A program made the position numbers and the translations under genes. Below, in pieces: positions 49,266 through 62,986 of a stretch of DNA of 64,000 bases. The notes under the pieces were generated by a model that was not told where the DNA came from, did not search any database, and worked only from the letters and a program-made list of their open reading frames with translations. This DNA comes from Symsagittifera roscoffensis (lineage: Eukaryota; Xenacoelomorpha; Acoela; Convolutidae), in the NCBI RefSeq assembly GCF_963678635.1, contig NC_087065.1:68636956-68700955 (forward strand). Direction: 5' to 3'. The first letter of the stretch is position 1. The number at the start of each line of letters is the position of its first letter.

Positions 49266-51866
49266 GGTTGAGAAGTTTATATTTCGTGAAATTTTTTTAA
49301 GTTACTTTTTTTCGAAACGTTTGAAAAATCTCAAAAATTGCCGTATCTCGTAAACAAAGAAGATTTGGTAACTCAAATATGGAGGCCAAAATTGCAACAT
49401 CTTGGGAAGTTTTGCCTGCATCTCAATATTTGAATGTAAATTTCAAACTTGGGAAAATAAACATTGAATTTGAACTGGAAAATCGAAAAAAAAAATCTTA
49501 ACCATTGCAAAATACGGATATAGCTTAAACATGCAAAAATAATACGTTGAAACATCTCAACCATGGCAAGATAGTGAAGCCCGCATTTAATTATATACTA
49601 GAATATTGGGTTGTTATTTTCAAACTTGGGAAAATAAACATTGAGTTTAAACTGGAAAATTGAAAAAAAATCTTAAACATTGCTATATATGGATATAGCT
49701 TAAACATGCAAAAAACATACGTTGAAAAAACTTAACCATGGCAAGATAGTGAAGCCCGCATTTAAATATATAATAGACAAGGTTGAGAATTTCATATTTC
49801 GTGAAATTTTTTCAATTTAATTTTTTTCGAAACTTTTGAAAAATCTCAAAAATTGCCGTATCTCGTAAGCTAAGAAGATTTGGTAACTCAAATATGGAGG
49901 CCAAAATTGCAACACCTGGGGAAGTTTTGACAGCATCTCAATATTTGGTTGTTAATTTCAAATTTGGGAAAATAAACTTTGAATTTAAATAGGAAAATCT
50001 AAAAAAAAATCTTAACCATTGCAATATACGGATATAGCTTAAACATGCAAAAATAATACGTTGAAAAAGCTTTAATATGGCAAGATAGTGAAGCCCGCAT
50101 TTAATTATTTAATAGAATATTCTGTTGTTAATTTCAAACTTGGGAAAATAAACATTGATTTTATACTGGAAAATCGAAAAAAAAAAATCTTAACCATTGC
50201 AATATACGGATATAGCTTAAATATGCAAAAATATTACGTTGAAAAAGCTTAACCATGGCGAGATAGTGAAGTCCGCATTTAATTATATAATAGAATATTC
50301 TGTTGTTAATTTCAAACTTGGGAAAATAAACATTGATTTTATACTGGAAAATCGAAAAAAAAAAATCTTAACCATTGCAATATACGGATATAGCTTAAAC
50401 ATGCAAAAATAATACGTTGACAAAGCTTAACCATGGCGAGATAGTGAAGCCCGCATTTAAATTTATAATAGACAAGGTTGAGAATTTCATATTTTGTGAA
50501 ATTTTTTGCAAGTTACTTTTTTTCGAAACTTTTGAAAAATCTCAAAAATTGCCGTATCTCCTAAACTAAAAAATTTGGTAACTCAAATATGGAGGCCAAA
50601 GTCGCAAAACCTGGAGAAGTTTTGACAGCATCTCAATATTTGGTTGTTATTTCAAACTTGGGAGAATAAACATTGAATTTAATCTGGAAAATCGAAAAAA
50701 AAAATCTTAACCATTGCAATATACGGATATAGCTTAAACATGCAAAAATAATACGTTGAAAAAGCTTAAACATGGCGAGATAGTGAAGCCCGCATTTAAA
50801 CATATAATACAATATTGGGTTGTTAATTTCAAACTTGGGAAAATAAACATTGATTTTATACTGGAAAATCGAAAAAAAAAAATCTTAACCATTGCAATAT
50901 ACGGATATAGCTTAAACATGCAAAAATAATACGTTGAAAAAACTTAACCATGGCGAGATAGTGCGGCCCGCATTTAAATATTTAATAGAATATTGGGTTG
51001 TTAATTTCAAAATTGGGAAAATATACATTGATTTTAAACTGGAAAATCGAAAAAAAAAATCTTAACCATTGCAATATACGGATATAGCTTAAACATGCAA
51101 AAATAATACGTTGACAAAGCTTAACCATGGCGAGATAGTGAAGCCCGCATTTAAATTTATAATAGACAAGGTTGAGAATTTCACGTTTTGTGATATTTTT
51201 CAAGTTACTTTTTCTCGAAACTTTTGAAAAATCTCAAAAATTGCCGTATCTCCTAAACTAAAAAATTTGGTAACTCAAATATGGAGGCCAAAGTCGCAAA
51301 ACCTGGAGAAGTTTTGACAGCATCTCAATATTTGGTTGTTATTTCAAACTTGGGAGAATAAACATTGAATTTAATCTGGAAAATCGAAAAAAAAAATCTT
51401 AACCATTGCAATATACGGATATAGCTTAAACATGCAAAAATAATACGTTGAAAAAGCTTAAACATGGCGAGATAGTGAAGTCCGCATTTAAATATATAAT
51501 ACAATGTTGGGTTGTTAATTTCAAACTTGGGAAAATAAACATTGCTTTTATACTGGAAAATCGAAAAAAAATCTTAACCATTGCAATATACGGATATAGC
51601 TTAAACATGCTAAAATAATACGTTGAAAAAGCTTAACCATGGCGAGATAGTGAATCCCGCATTTAAAAATATAATAGAATATAATAGAATATTGGTTTGT
51701 TAATTTCAAAGTTAGGAAAATAAACATTGAATTTAAACTGGAAAATCGAAAAAAAATCTTAACCATTGCAATATACGGATATAGCTTAAACATGCAAAAA
51801 TAATACACTGAAAAAACTTGACCATGGCAAGATAGTGAAGCCCGCATTTAAATATATAATAGTCAA
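49266..51866. repeat. Super-repeat, version 1 (2601 bp)
   Basis: B cores are at 49340 (acgtttgaaaaatc, cgtaaacaaag), 49855 (ctcgtaagctaag), 50551 and 51243 (both cctaaactaaaaaatttgg). Spacings are 515, 696, 692 and 698. The A run after 49855 has three units, and 50551-51243 looks like a local doubling of the ctcctaaactaaaaaattt section. Confidence 0.88.
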
Positions 51867-54799
51867 GGTTGAGAAGTTTATATTTCGTGAAATTTTTTTA
51901 AGTTACTTTTTTTCGAAACGTTTGAAAAATCTCAAAAATTGCCGTATCTCGTAAACAAAGAAGATTTGGTAACTCAAATATGGAGGCCAAAATTGCAACA
52001 TCTTGGGAAGTTTTGACTGCATCTCAATATTTGAATGTAAATTTCAAACTTGGGAAAATAAACATTGAATTTGAACTGGAAAATCGAAAAAAAAAATCTT
52101 AACCATTGCAAAATACGGATATAGCTTAAACATGCAAAAATAATACGTTGAAACATCTCAACCATGGCAAGATAGTGAAGCCCGCATTTAATTATATACT
52201 AGAATATTGGGTTGTTATTTTCAAACTTGGGAAAATAAACATTGAGTTTAAACTGGAAAATTGAAAAAAAATCTTAAACATTGCTATATACGGATATAGC
52301 TTAAACATGCAAAAAACATACGTTGAAAAAACTTAACCATGGCAAGATAGTGAAGCCCGCATTTAAATATATAATAGACAAGGTTGAGAATTTCATATTT
52401 CGTGAAATTTTTTCAATTTAATTTTTTTCGAAACTTTTGAAAAATCTCAAAAATTGCCGTATCTCGTAAGCTAAGAAGATTTGGTAACTCAAATATGGAG
52501 GCCAAAATTGCAACACCTGGGGAAGTTTTGACAGCATCTCAATATTTGGTTGTTAATTTCAAATTTGGGAAAATAAACTTTGAATTTAAATAGGAAAATC
52601 TAAAAAAAAATCTTAACCATTGCAATATACGGATATAGCTTAAACATGCAAAAATAATACGTTGAAAAAGCTTTAATATGGCGAGATAGTGAAGCCCGCA
52701 TTTAAATATTTAATAGAATATTGGGTTTTTACTTTCAAACTTGGGAAAATAAACATTGAATTTAAACTGGAAAATCGAAAAAAAAATCTTAACCATTGCA
52801 AAATACGGATATAGCTTAAACATGCAAAAATATTACGTCGAAAAAGCTTAACCATGGCAAGATAGTGAAGCCCGCATTTAATTATTTAATAGAATATTCT
52901 GTTGTTAATTTCAAACTTGGGAAAATAAACATTGATTTTATACTGGAAAATCGAAAAAAAAAATCTTAACCATTGCAATATACGGATATAGCTTAAATAT
53001 GCAAAAATATTACGTTGAAAAAGCTTAACCATGGCGAGATAGTGAAGCCCGCATTTAATTATATAATAGAATATTCTGTTGTTAATTTCAAACTTGGGAA
53101 AATAAACATTGATTTTATACTGGAAAATCGAAAAAAAAAAATCTTAACCATTGCAATATACGGATATAGCTTAAACATGCAAAAATAATACGTTGACAAA
53201 GCTTAACCATGGCGAGATAGTGAAGCCCGCATTTAAATTTATAATAGACAAGGTTGAGAATTTCACGTTTTGTGATATTTTTCAAGTTACTTTTTCTCGA
53301 AACTTTTGAAAAATCTCAAAAATTGCCGTATCTCCTAAACTAAAAAATTTGGTAACTCAAATATGGAGGCCAAAGTCGCAAAACCTGGAGAAGTTTTGAC
53401 AGCATCTCAATATTTGGTTGTTATTTCAAACTTGGGAGAATAAACATTGAATTTAATCTGGAAAATCGAAAAAAAAAATCTTAACCATTGCAATATACGG
53501 ATATAGCTTAAACATGCAAAAATAATACGTTGAAAAAGCTTAAACATGGCGAGATAGTGAAGCCCGCATTTAAACATATAATACAATATTGGGTTGTTAA
53601 TTTCAAACTTGGGAAAATAAACATTGATTTTATACTGGAAAATCGAAAAAAAAAAATCTTAACCATTGCAATATACGGATATAGCCTAAACATGCAAAAA
53701 TAATACGTTGAAAAAACTTAACCATGGCGAGATAGTGCGGCCCGCATTTAAATATTTAATAGAATATTGGGTTGTTAATTTCAAAATTGGGAAAATATAC
53801 ATTGATTTTAAACTGGAAAATCGAAAAAAAAAATCTTAACCTTTGCAATATACGGATATTGCTTAAACATGCAAAACTAATACATTGAAAAAACTTAACC
53901 ATGGCGAGATAGTGAAGCCCGCATTTAAGTATATCATAGACAAGGTTGAGAATATCATATTTTGTGAACTTTTTTTATAAGTTAATTTTTTTCGAAAATT
54001 TTGAAAAATCTCGGAAATTGCCGTATCTCGTAAACTAAAAAGATTTGGTAACTCAAATATGGAGGCCAAAGTCGCAAAACCTGGGGAAATTTTGAGAGCA
54101 TCTCAATATTTGGTTGTTAGTTTCAAATTTAGGAGAATAAACATTGAATTTAAACTGGAAAATTGAAAAAAAAATCGTAACCATTGCAATATACGGATAT
54201 AGCTTAAACATGCAAAAATATTACGTTGAAAAAACTTAACCATGGCAAGATAGTAAAACCCGCATTTAAATATATAATAGACAAGGTTGAGAATTTCATG
54301 TTTTGTGATATTTTTTTAAGTTACTTTTTCTCGAAACTTTTAAAAAATCTAAAAAATTGCCGTATCTCCTAAACTAAAAAGATTTGGGAACGCAAATATG
54401 GAGGCCAAAGTCGCAAAACCTGGAGAAAATTTTGACAGCATCTCAATATTTGGTTGTTAGTTTCAAACTTGGGAGAGTAAACATTGAATTTAAACTGGAA
54501 AATCGAAAAAAAACCTTAACCATTGCAGTATACGGATATAGCTTAAACATGCAAAAATAATACGTTGAAAAAGCTTAAACATGGCAAGATAGTGAAGCCC
54601 GCATTTAAAGATATAATACAATGTTGGGTTGTTAATTTCAAACTTGGGAAAAACAACATTGATTTTAAACTGGAAAATCGAAAAAAAAATCTTAACCATT
54701 GCAATATACGGATATAGCTTAAACATGCAAAAAACATACGTTGAAAAAACTTAACCATGGCAAGATAGTGAAGCCCGCATTTAAATATATAATAGTCAA
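51867..54799. repeat. Super-repeat, version 2 (2933 bp)
   Basis: B cores are at 51941, about 52457, 53325, 54020 (ctcggaaattgcc, ttttttataagttaa) and 54359 (aaaatctaaaaaattgcc, gggaacgcaaatatgg). Spacings are 516, 868, 695, 339 and 515. The A run after the ctcgtaagctaag B has four units. Confidence 0.88.
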
Positions 54800-57748
54800 G
54801 GTTGAGAAGTTTATATTTCGTGAAATTTTTTTAAGTTACTTTTTTTCGAAACGTTTGAAAAATCTCAAAAATTGCCGTATCTCGTAAACAAAGAAGATTT
54901 GGTAACTCAAATATGGAGGCCAAAATTGCAACATCTTGGGAAGTTTTGACTGCATCTCAATATTTGAATGTTAATTTCAAACTTGGGAAAATAAACATTG
55001 AATTTGAACTGGAAAATCGAAAAAAAAAATCTTAACCATTGCAAAATACGGATATAGCTTAAACATGCAAAAATAATACGTTGAAACATCTCAACCATGG
55101 CAAGATAGTGAAGCCCGCATTTAATTATATACTAGAATTTTGGGTTGTTATTTTCAAACTTGGGAAAATAAACATTGAGTTTAAACTGGAAAATTGAAAA
55201 AAAATCTTAAACATTGCTATATACGGATATAGCTTAAACATGCAAAAAACATACGTTGAAAAAACTTAACCATGGCAAGATAGTGAAGCCCGCATTTAAA
55301 TATATAATAGACAAGGTTGAGAATTTCATATTTCGTGAAATTTTTTCAATTTAATTTTTTTTGAAACTTTTGAAAAATCTCAAAAATTGCCGTATCTCGT
55401 AAGCTAAGAAGATTTGGTAACTCAAATATGGAGGCCAAAATTGCAACACCTGGGGAAGTTTTGACAGCATCTCAATATTTGGTTGTTAATTTCAAATTTG
55501 GGAAAATAAACTTTGAATTTAAATAGGAAAATCTAAAAAAAAATCTTAACCATTGCAATATACGGATATAGCTTAAACATGCAAAAATATTACGTCGAAA
55601 AAGCTTAACCATGGCAAGATAGTGAAGCCCGCATTTAATTATATAATAGAATATTCTGTTGTTAATTTCAAACTTGGGAAAATAAACATTGATTTTATAC
55701 TGGAAAATCGAAAAAAAAAAAATCTTAACCATTGCAATATACGGATATAGCTTAAATATGCAAAAATATTACGTCGAAAAAGCTTAACCATGGCAAGATA
55801 GTGAAGCCCGCATTTAATTATATAATAGAATATTCTGTTGTTAATTTCAAACTTGGGAAAATAAACATTGATTTTATACTGGAAAATCGAAAAAAAAAAA
55901 CTTAACCATTGCAATATACGGATATAGCTTAAATATGCAAAAATATTACGTTGAAAAAGCTTAACCATGGCGAGATAGTGAAGCCCGCATTTAATTATAT
56001 AATAGAATATTCTGTTGTTAATTTCAAACTTGGGAAAATAAACATTGATTTTATACTGGAAAATCGAAAAAAAAAATCTTAACCATTGCAATATACGGAT
56101 ATAGCTTAAATATGCAAAAATATTACGTTGAAAAAGCTTAACCATGGCGAGATAGTGAAGCCCGCATTTAAATATTTAATAGAATATTGGGTTTTTACTT
56201 TTAAACTTGGGAAAATAAACATTGAATTTAAACTGGAAAATCGAAAAAAAAATCTTAACCATTGCAAAATACGGATATAGCTTAAACATGCAAAAATATT
56301 ACGTCGAAAAAGCTTAACCATGGCAAGATAGTGAAGCCCGCATTTAATTATATAATAGAATATTCTGTTGTTAATTTCAAACTTGGGAAAATAAACATTG
56401 ATTTTATACTGGAAAATCGAAAAAAAAAATCTTAACCATTGCAATATACGGATATAGCTTAAATATGCAAAAATATTACGTTGAAAAAGCTTAACCATGG
56501 CGAGATAGTGAAGCCCGCATTTAATTATATAATAGAATATTCTGTTGTTAATTTCAAACTTGGGAAAATAAACATTGATTTTATACTGGAAAATCGAAAA
56601 AAAAAAATCTTAACCATTGCAATATACGGATATAGCTTAAACATGCAAAAATAATACGTTGACAAAGCTTAACCATGGCGAGATAGTGAAGCCCGCATTT
56701 AAATTTATAATAGACAAGGTTGAGAATTTCACGTTTTGTGATATTTTTCAAGTTACTTTTTCTCGAAACTTTTGAAAAATCTCAAAAATTGCCGTATCTC
56801 CTAAACTAAAAAATTTGGTAACTCAAATATGGAGGCCAAAGTCGCAAAACCTGGGGAAGTTTTGACAGCATCTCAATATTTGGTTGTTATTTCAAACTTG
56901 GGAGAATAAACATTGAATTTAATCTGGAAAATCGAAAAAAAAATCTTAACCATTGCAATATACGGATATAGCTTAAACATGCAAAAATAATACGTTGAAA
57001 AAGCTTAAACATGGCGAGATAGTGAAGCCCGCATTTAAACATATAATACAATATTGGGTTGTTAATTTCAAACTTGGGAAAATAAACATTGATTTTATAC
57101 TGGAAAATCGAAAAAAAAAATCTTAACCATTGCAATATACGGATATAGCTTAAACATGCAAAAATAATACGTTGAAAAAACTTAACCATGGCGAGATAGT
57201 GCGGCCCGCATTTAAATATTTAATAGAATATTGGGTTGTTAATTTCAAAATTGGGAAAATATACATTGATTTTAAACTGGAAAATCGAAAAAAAAAATCT
57301 TAACCATTGCAATATACGGATATTGCTTAAACATGCAAAACTAATACGTTGAAAAAACTTAACCATGGCGAGATAGTGAAGCCCGCATTTAAGTATATCA
57401 TAGACAAGGTTGAGAATATCATATTTTATGAACTTTTTTTATAAGTTAATTTTTTTCGAAAATTTTGAAAAATCTCGGAAATTGCCGTATCTCGTAAACT
57501 AAAAAGATTTGGTAACTCAAATATGGAGGCCAAAGTCGCAAAACCTGGGGAAATTTTGACAGCATCTCAATATTTGGTTGTTAGTTTCAAATTTTGGAGA
57601 ATAAACATTGAATTTAAACTGGAAAATCGAAAATAAAAATCGTAACCATTGCAATATACGGATATAGCTTAAACATGCAAAAATAATACGTTGAAAAAAC
57701 TTAACCATGGCAAGATAGTAAAACCCGCATTTAAATATATAATAGACA
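54800..57748. repeat. Super-repeat, version 3, with a seven-A expansion
   Basis: B cores are at 54874, 55389, 56791 and 57484. Its first two B units pair with version 2 at +2932/2933 and its last two at +3464/3466; the extra ~533 bp is three A monomers between 55389 and 56791 (1402 bp, seven A). These A units share tattctgttgttaatttc and ttaaatatgcaaaaatatta. Because the local period is 177 bp, one minus-strand frame runs through three units (55639-56145), which I judge non-coding. Confidence 0.89.
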
Positions 57749-59142
57749 AGGTTGAGAATTTCATGTTTTGTGATATTTTTTTAAGTTAATTTTCTCGAAA
57801 CTTTTAAAAAATCTAAAAAATTGCCGTATCTCCTAAACTAAAAAGATTTGGGAACGCAAATATGGAGGCCAAAGTCGCAAAACCTGGAGAAAATTTTGAC
57901 AGCATCTCAATATTTGGTTGTTAGTTTCAAACTTGGGAGAGTAAACATTGAATTTAAACTGGAAAATCGAAAAAAAACCTTAACCATTGCAGTATACGGA
58001 TATAGCTTAAACATGCAAAAATAATACGTTGAAAAAGCTTAAACATGGCAAGATAGTGAAGCCCGCATTTAAAGATATAATACAATGTTGGGTTGTTAAT
58101 TTCAAACTTGGGAAAAACAACATTGATTTTAAACTGGAAAATCGAAAAAAAAATCTTAACCATTGCAATATACGGATATAGCTTAAACATGCAAAAATAT
58201 TACGTTGAAAAAGCCTAACCATGGCGAGATAGTGAAGCCCGCATCTAAATATATAATAGAATATAATAGAATATTGGGTTGTTAATTTCAAACTTGGGAA
58301 AATAAATATTGATTTTAAACTCGAAAATCGAAAAAAAAAATCGTAACCATTGCAGTATACGGATATAGCTTAAATATGCAAAAAAATTACGTTGAAAAAA
58401 CTTAACCATGGCGAGATAGTGAAGCCCGCATTTAAAAATAAAATAGAATATTGGGTTGTTAATTTCAAACTTGGGAACATAAACATTGATTTTAAACTGG
58501 AAAATCGAAAAAAAAATCGTAACCATTGCAGTATACGGATATAGCTTAAACATGCAAAAAAAATACGTTGAAAAAACTTAACCATGGCGATATAGTGAAG
58601 CCCGCATTTAAATATATAATAGACAAGGTTGAGAAGTTCATATTTTGTGAAATTTTTTCAAGTTACTTTTTTTCGAAACTTTTGAAAAATCTCAAAAATT
58701 GCCGTATCTCGTAAACTAAAAAGATTTGGTAACTCAAATATGGAGGCCATAATCGAAAAACCTGGGGAAGTTTTGACAGCGTCTCAACATTTGGTTGTTA
58801 ATTTCAAGATTGGGAAAATAAACATTGAATTTAAACTTGAAAATCGAAAAAAAAATCTTAACCATTGCAAAATACGGATATAGCTTAAACATTCAAAAAT
58901 ATTACGTTGAAAAAACTTAACCATGGCAAGATAGTAAAACCCGCATTTAAATATATAATAGATTATTGGTTTTTTACTTTCAAATTTAGGAGAATAAACA
59001 TTGAATTTAAACTGGAAAATCGAAAAAAAAAATCGTAACCATTGCAATATACGGATATAGCTTAAACATGCAAAAATAATACGTTGAAAAAACTTAACCA
59101 TGGCAAGATAGTAAAACCCGCATTTAAATATATAATAGACAA
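57749..59142. repeat. 1395-bp HOR, copy 1 (B AAAA B AA)
   Basis: B cores are at 57823 and 58701 (878 and 516 bp intervals). Markers are gggaacgcaaatatgg, tggagaaaattttgac, gggaaaaacaacattg, aaactcgaaaatcg, and aacataaacattg. Its start also continues super-repeat version 3. Confidence 0.89.
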
Positions 59143-60534
59143 GGTTGAGAATTTCATGTTTTGTGATATTTTTTTAAGTTACTTTTTCTCGAAACTTTTA
59201 AAAAATCTAAAAAATTGCCGTATCTCCTAAACTAAAAAGATTTGGGAACGCAAATATGGAGGCCAAAGTCGCAAAACCTGGAGAAAATTTTGACAGCATC
59301 TCAATATTTGGTTGTTAGTTTCAAACTTGGGAGAGTAAACATTGAATTTAAACTGGAAAATCGAAAAAAAACCTTAACCATTGCAGTATACGGATATAGC
59401 TTAAACATGCAAAAATAATACGTTGAAAAAGCTTAAACATGGCAAGATAGTGAAGCCCGCATTTAATGATATAATACAATGTTGGGTTGTTAATTTCAAA
59501 CTTGGGAAAAACAACATTGATTTTAAACTGGAAAATCGAGAAAAAAAATCTTAACCATTGCAATATACGGATATAGCTTAAACATGCAAAAATATTACGT
59601 TGAAAAAGCCTAACCATGGCGAGATAGTGAAGCCCGCATCTAAATATATAATAGAATATAATAGAATATTGGGTTGTTAATTTCAAACTTGGGAAAATAA
59701 ATATTGATTTTAAACTCGAAAATCGAAAAAAAAAATCGTAACCATTGCAGTATACGGATATAGCTTAAATATGCAAAAAAATTACGTTGAAAAAACTTAA
59801 CCATGGCGAGATAGTGAAGCCCGCATTTAAAAATAAAATAGAATATTGGCTTGTTAATTTCAAACTTGGGAACATAAACATTGATTTTAAACTGGAAAAT
59901 CGAAAAAAAAATCGTAACCATTGCAGTATACGGATATAGCTTAAACATGCAAAAAAAATACGTTGAAAAAACTTAACCATGGCGATATAGTGAAGCCCGC
60001 ATTTAAATATATAATAGACAAGGTTGAGAAGTTCATATTTTGTGAAATTTTTTCAAGTTACTTTTTTTCGAAACTTTTGAAAAATCTCAAAAATTGCCGT
60101 ATCTCGTAAACTAAAAAAACTTGGTAACTCAAATATGGAGGCCATAATCGAAAAACCTGGGGAAGTTTTGACAGCGTCTCAACATTTGGTTGTTAATTTC
60201 AAACTTGGGAAAATAAACATTGAATTTAAACTTGAAAATCGAAAAAAAAATCTTAACCATTGCAAAATACGGATATAGCTTAAACATTCAAAAATATTAC
60301 GTTAAAAAAGCTGAACCATGGCAAGATAGTGAAGCCCGCATTTAAATATATAATAGATTATTGGTTTTTTACTTTCAAACTTGGGAAAATAAACATTGAT
60401 TTTAAACCGGAAAATCGAAAAAAATCCTAACCATTGCAATATACGTATATAGCTTAAACATGCAAAAACAATACGTTGAAGAAACTTAACCATGGCGAGA
60501 TAGTGAAGCCCGCATTTAAATATATCATAGACAA
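59143..60534. repeat. 1395-bp HOR, copy 2
   Basis: B cores are at 59217 and 60096, repeating every marker of copy 1 at about +1395. Small differences include atttaatgatataat for atttaaagatataat near 59.46 kb and cgagaaaaaaaatc near 59.54 kb. The next B (60609) belongs to another lineage, so the HOR stops at two copies. Confidence 0.89.
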
Positions 60535-62986
60535 GGTTGAGATTTTCATATTTTGTGAAATTTTTTCATGTTACTTTTTTTCGAAATTTTTGAAAGATCT
60601 CAAAAATTGCAGTAGTTCGTAAACTAAAAAGATTTGGTAACTCAAATATGGAGGCCAAAATCGCAAAACCTGGGGAAGTTTTGACAGCATCTCAATATTC
60701 GGTTGTTAGTTTCAAACTTGGCAAAATAAACATTGATTTAAACTGGAAATCGAAAAAAAAATCTTAACCATTGCATTATACGGATATAGCTTAAACATGC
60801 AAAAATAATACGTTGAAAAAACTTAACCATGGCAAGATAGTAAAGCCCGCATTTAAATATATAATACAATGTTGGGTTGTTAATTTCAAATTTGGGAAAA
60901 ACAACATTGATTTTAAACTGGAAAATTGAAAAAAAAAATCTTAACCATTGCAATATACGGATATAGCTTAAACATGCAAAAATATTACGTTGAAAAAGCT
61001 TAACCATGGCGAGATAGTGAAGCTCGCATTTAAATATATAATAGAATATAATAGAATATTGTGTTGTTAATTTCAAACTTGGGAAAATAAACATTGATTT
61101 TAAACTGGAAAATCGAAAAAAAAAATCGTAACCATTGCAGTATACGGATATAGCTTAAATATGCAAAAAAATTACGTTGAAAAAGCATAACCATGGCAAG
61201 ATAGTGAAGCCCGGATTTAAAAATATAATAGAATATTGGGTTGTTAATTTCAAACTTGGGAAAATAAACATTGATTTTAAACTGGAAAATCGAAAAAAAA
61301 ATCATAACCATTGCAGTATACGGATATAGCTTAAACATGCAAAAAAATACGTTGAAAAAACTTAACCATGGCGATATAGTGAAGTCCGCATTTAAATATA
61401 TAACAGACAAGGTTGAGAAGTTCATATTTTGTGAAATTTTTTCAAGTTACTTTTTTTCGAAACTTTTGAAAAATCTCAAAAATTGCCGTATCTCGTAAAC
61501 TAAAAAGATTTGGTAACGCAAATATGGAGGCCAAAGTCGCAAAACCTGGGGAAATTTTGACAGCATCTCAATATTTGGTTGTTAGTTTCAAACTTGGGAG
61601 AGTAAACATTGAATTTAAACTGGAAAATCGAAAAAAAATCTTAACCATTGCAGTATACGGATATAGCTTGAACATGCAAAAATATTACGTTGAAAAAGCT
61701 TAAACATGACGAGATAGTGAAGCCCGCATTTAAATATATAATACAATGTTGGGTTGTTAATTTCAAATTTGGGAAAAACAACATTGATTTTAAACTGGAA
61801 AATTGAAAAAAAAAATCTTAACCATTGCAATATACGGATATAGCTTAAACATGCAAAAATATTACGTTGAAAAAGCTTAACCATGGCGAGATAGTGAAGC
61901 TCGCATTTGAATATATAATAGAATATAATAGAATATTGTGTTGTTAATTTCAAACTTGGGAAAATAAACATTGATTTTAAACTGGAAAATCGAAAAAAAA
62001 AATCGTAACCATTGCAGTATACGGATATAGCTTAAATATGCAAAAATATTACGTTGAAAAAGCATAACCATGGCAAGATAGTGAAGCCCGGATTTAAAAA
62101 TATAATAGAATATTGGGTTGTTAATTTCAAACTTGGGAAAATAAACATTGATTTTAAACTGGAAAATCGAAAAAAAAATCATAACCATTGCAGTATACGG
62201 ATATAGCTTAAACATGCAAAAAAATACGTTGAAAAAACTTAACCATGGCGATATAGTGAAGTCCGCATTTAAATATATATCAGACAAGGTTGAGAAGTTC
62301 ATATTTTGTGAAACTTTTTCAAGTTACTTTTTTTCGAAACTTTTGAAAAATATCAAAAATTGCCGTATCTCGTAAACTAAAAAGATTTAGTAACTGAAAT
62401 ATGGAGGCCAAAATCGAAAAACCTAGGGAAGTTTTGACAGCGTCTCAACATTTGGTTGTTAATTTCAAACTTGGGAAAATAAACATTGATTTTAAACTGG
62501 AAAATCGAAAAAAAAAATCGTAACCATTTCAGTATACGGATATAGCTCAAACATGCAAAAATATTACGTTGAAAAAGCTTAACCATGGCGAGATAGTAAA
62601 GCCCGCATTTAAATATATAATAGAATATAATAGAATATTGGGTTGTTAATTTGAAACTTGGAAAAATAAACATTGATTTTAAACTGGAAAATCGAAAAAA
62701 AAATCGTAACCATTGCAGTATACGGATATAGCTTAAGCAAGCAAAAATATTACGTTGAAAAAGCTTAACCATGGCGAGATAGTGAAGCCCGCATTTAAAA
62801 ATATAATAGAATATTGGGTTGTTAATTTCAAACTTGGGAAAATAAACATTGATTTTAAACTGGAAAATCGAAAAAAAATCGTAACCATTGCAGTTTACGG
62901 ATATAGCTTAAACATGCAAAAAAATACGTTGAAAAAACTTAACCATGGCGATATAGTGAAGCCCGCATTTAAATAAATAATAGACA
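60535..62986. repeat. 877-bp HOR (B AAAA) and flanks
   Basis: B cores are at 60609 (aberrant attgcagtagttcg), 61495 and 62362 (ctgaaatatgg, cctagggaag). The part 60.74-61.6 kb repeats at +877 with markers tttgggaaaaacaacattg, agctcgcattt, aagcccggatttaaaa and aaaatcataaccattgc. A 10-bp linker duplication is near 61.04, 61.92 and 62.62 kb. Confidence 0.88.
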
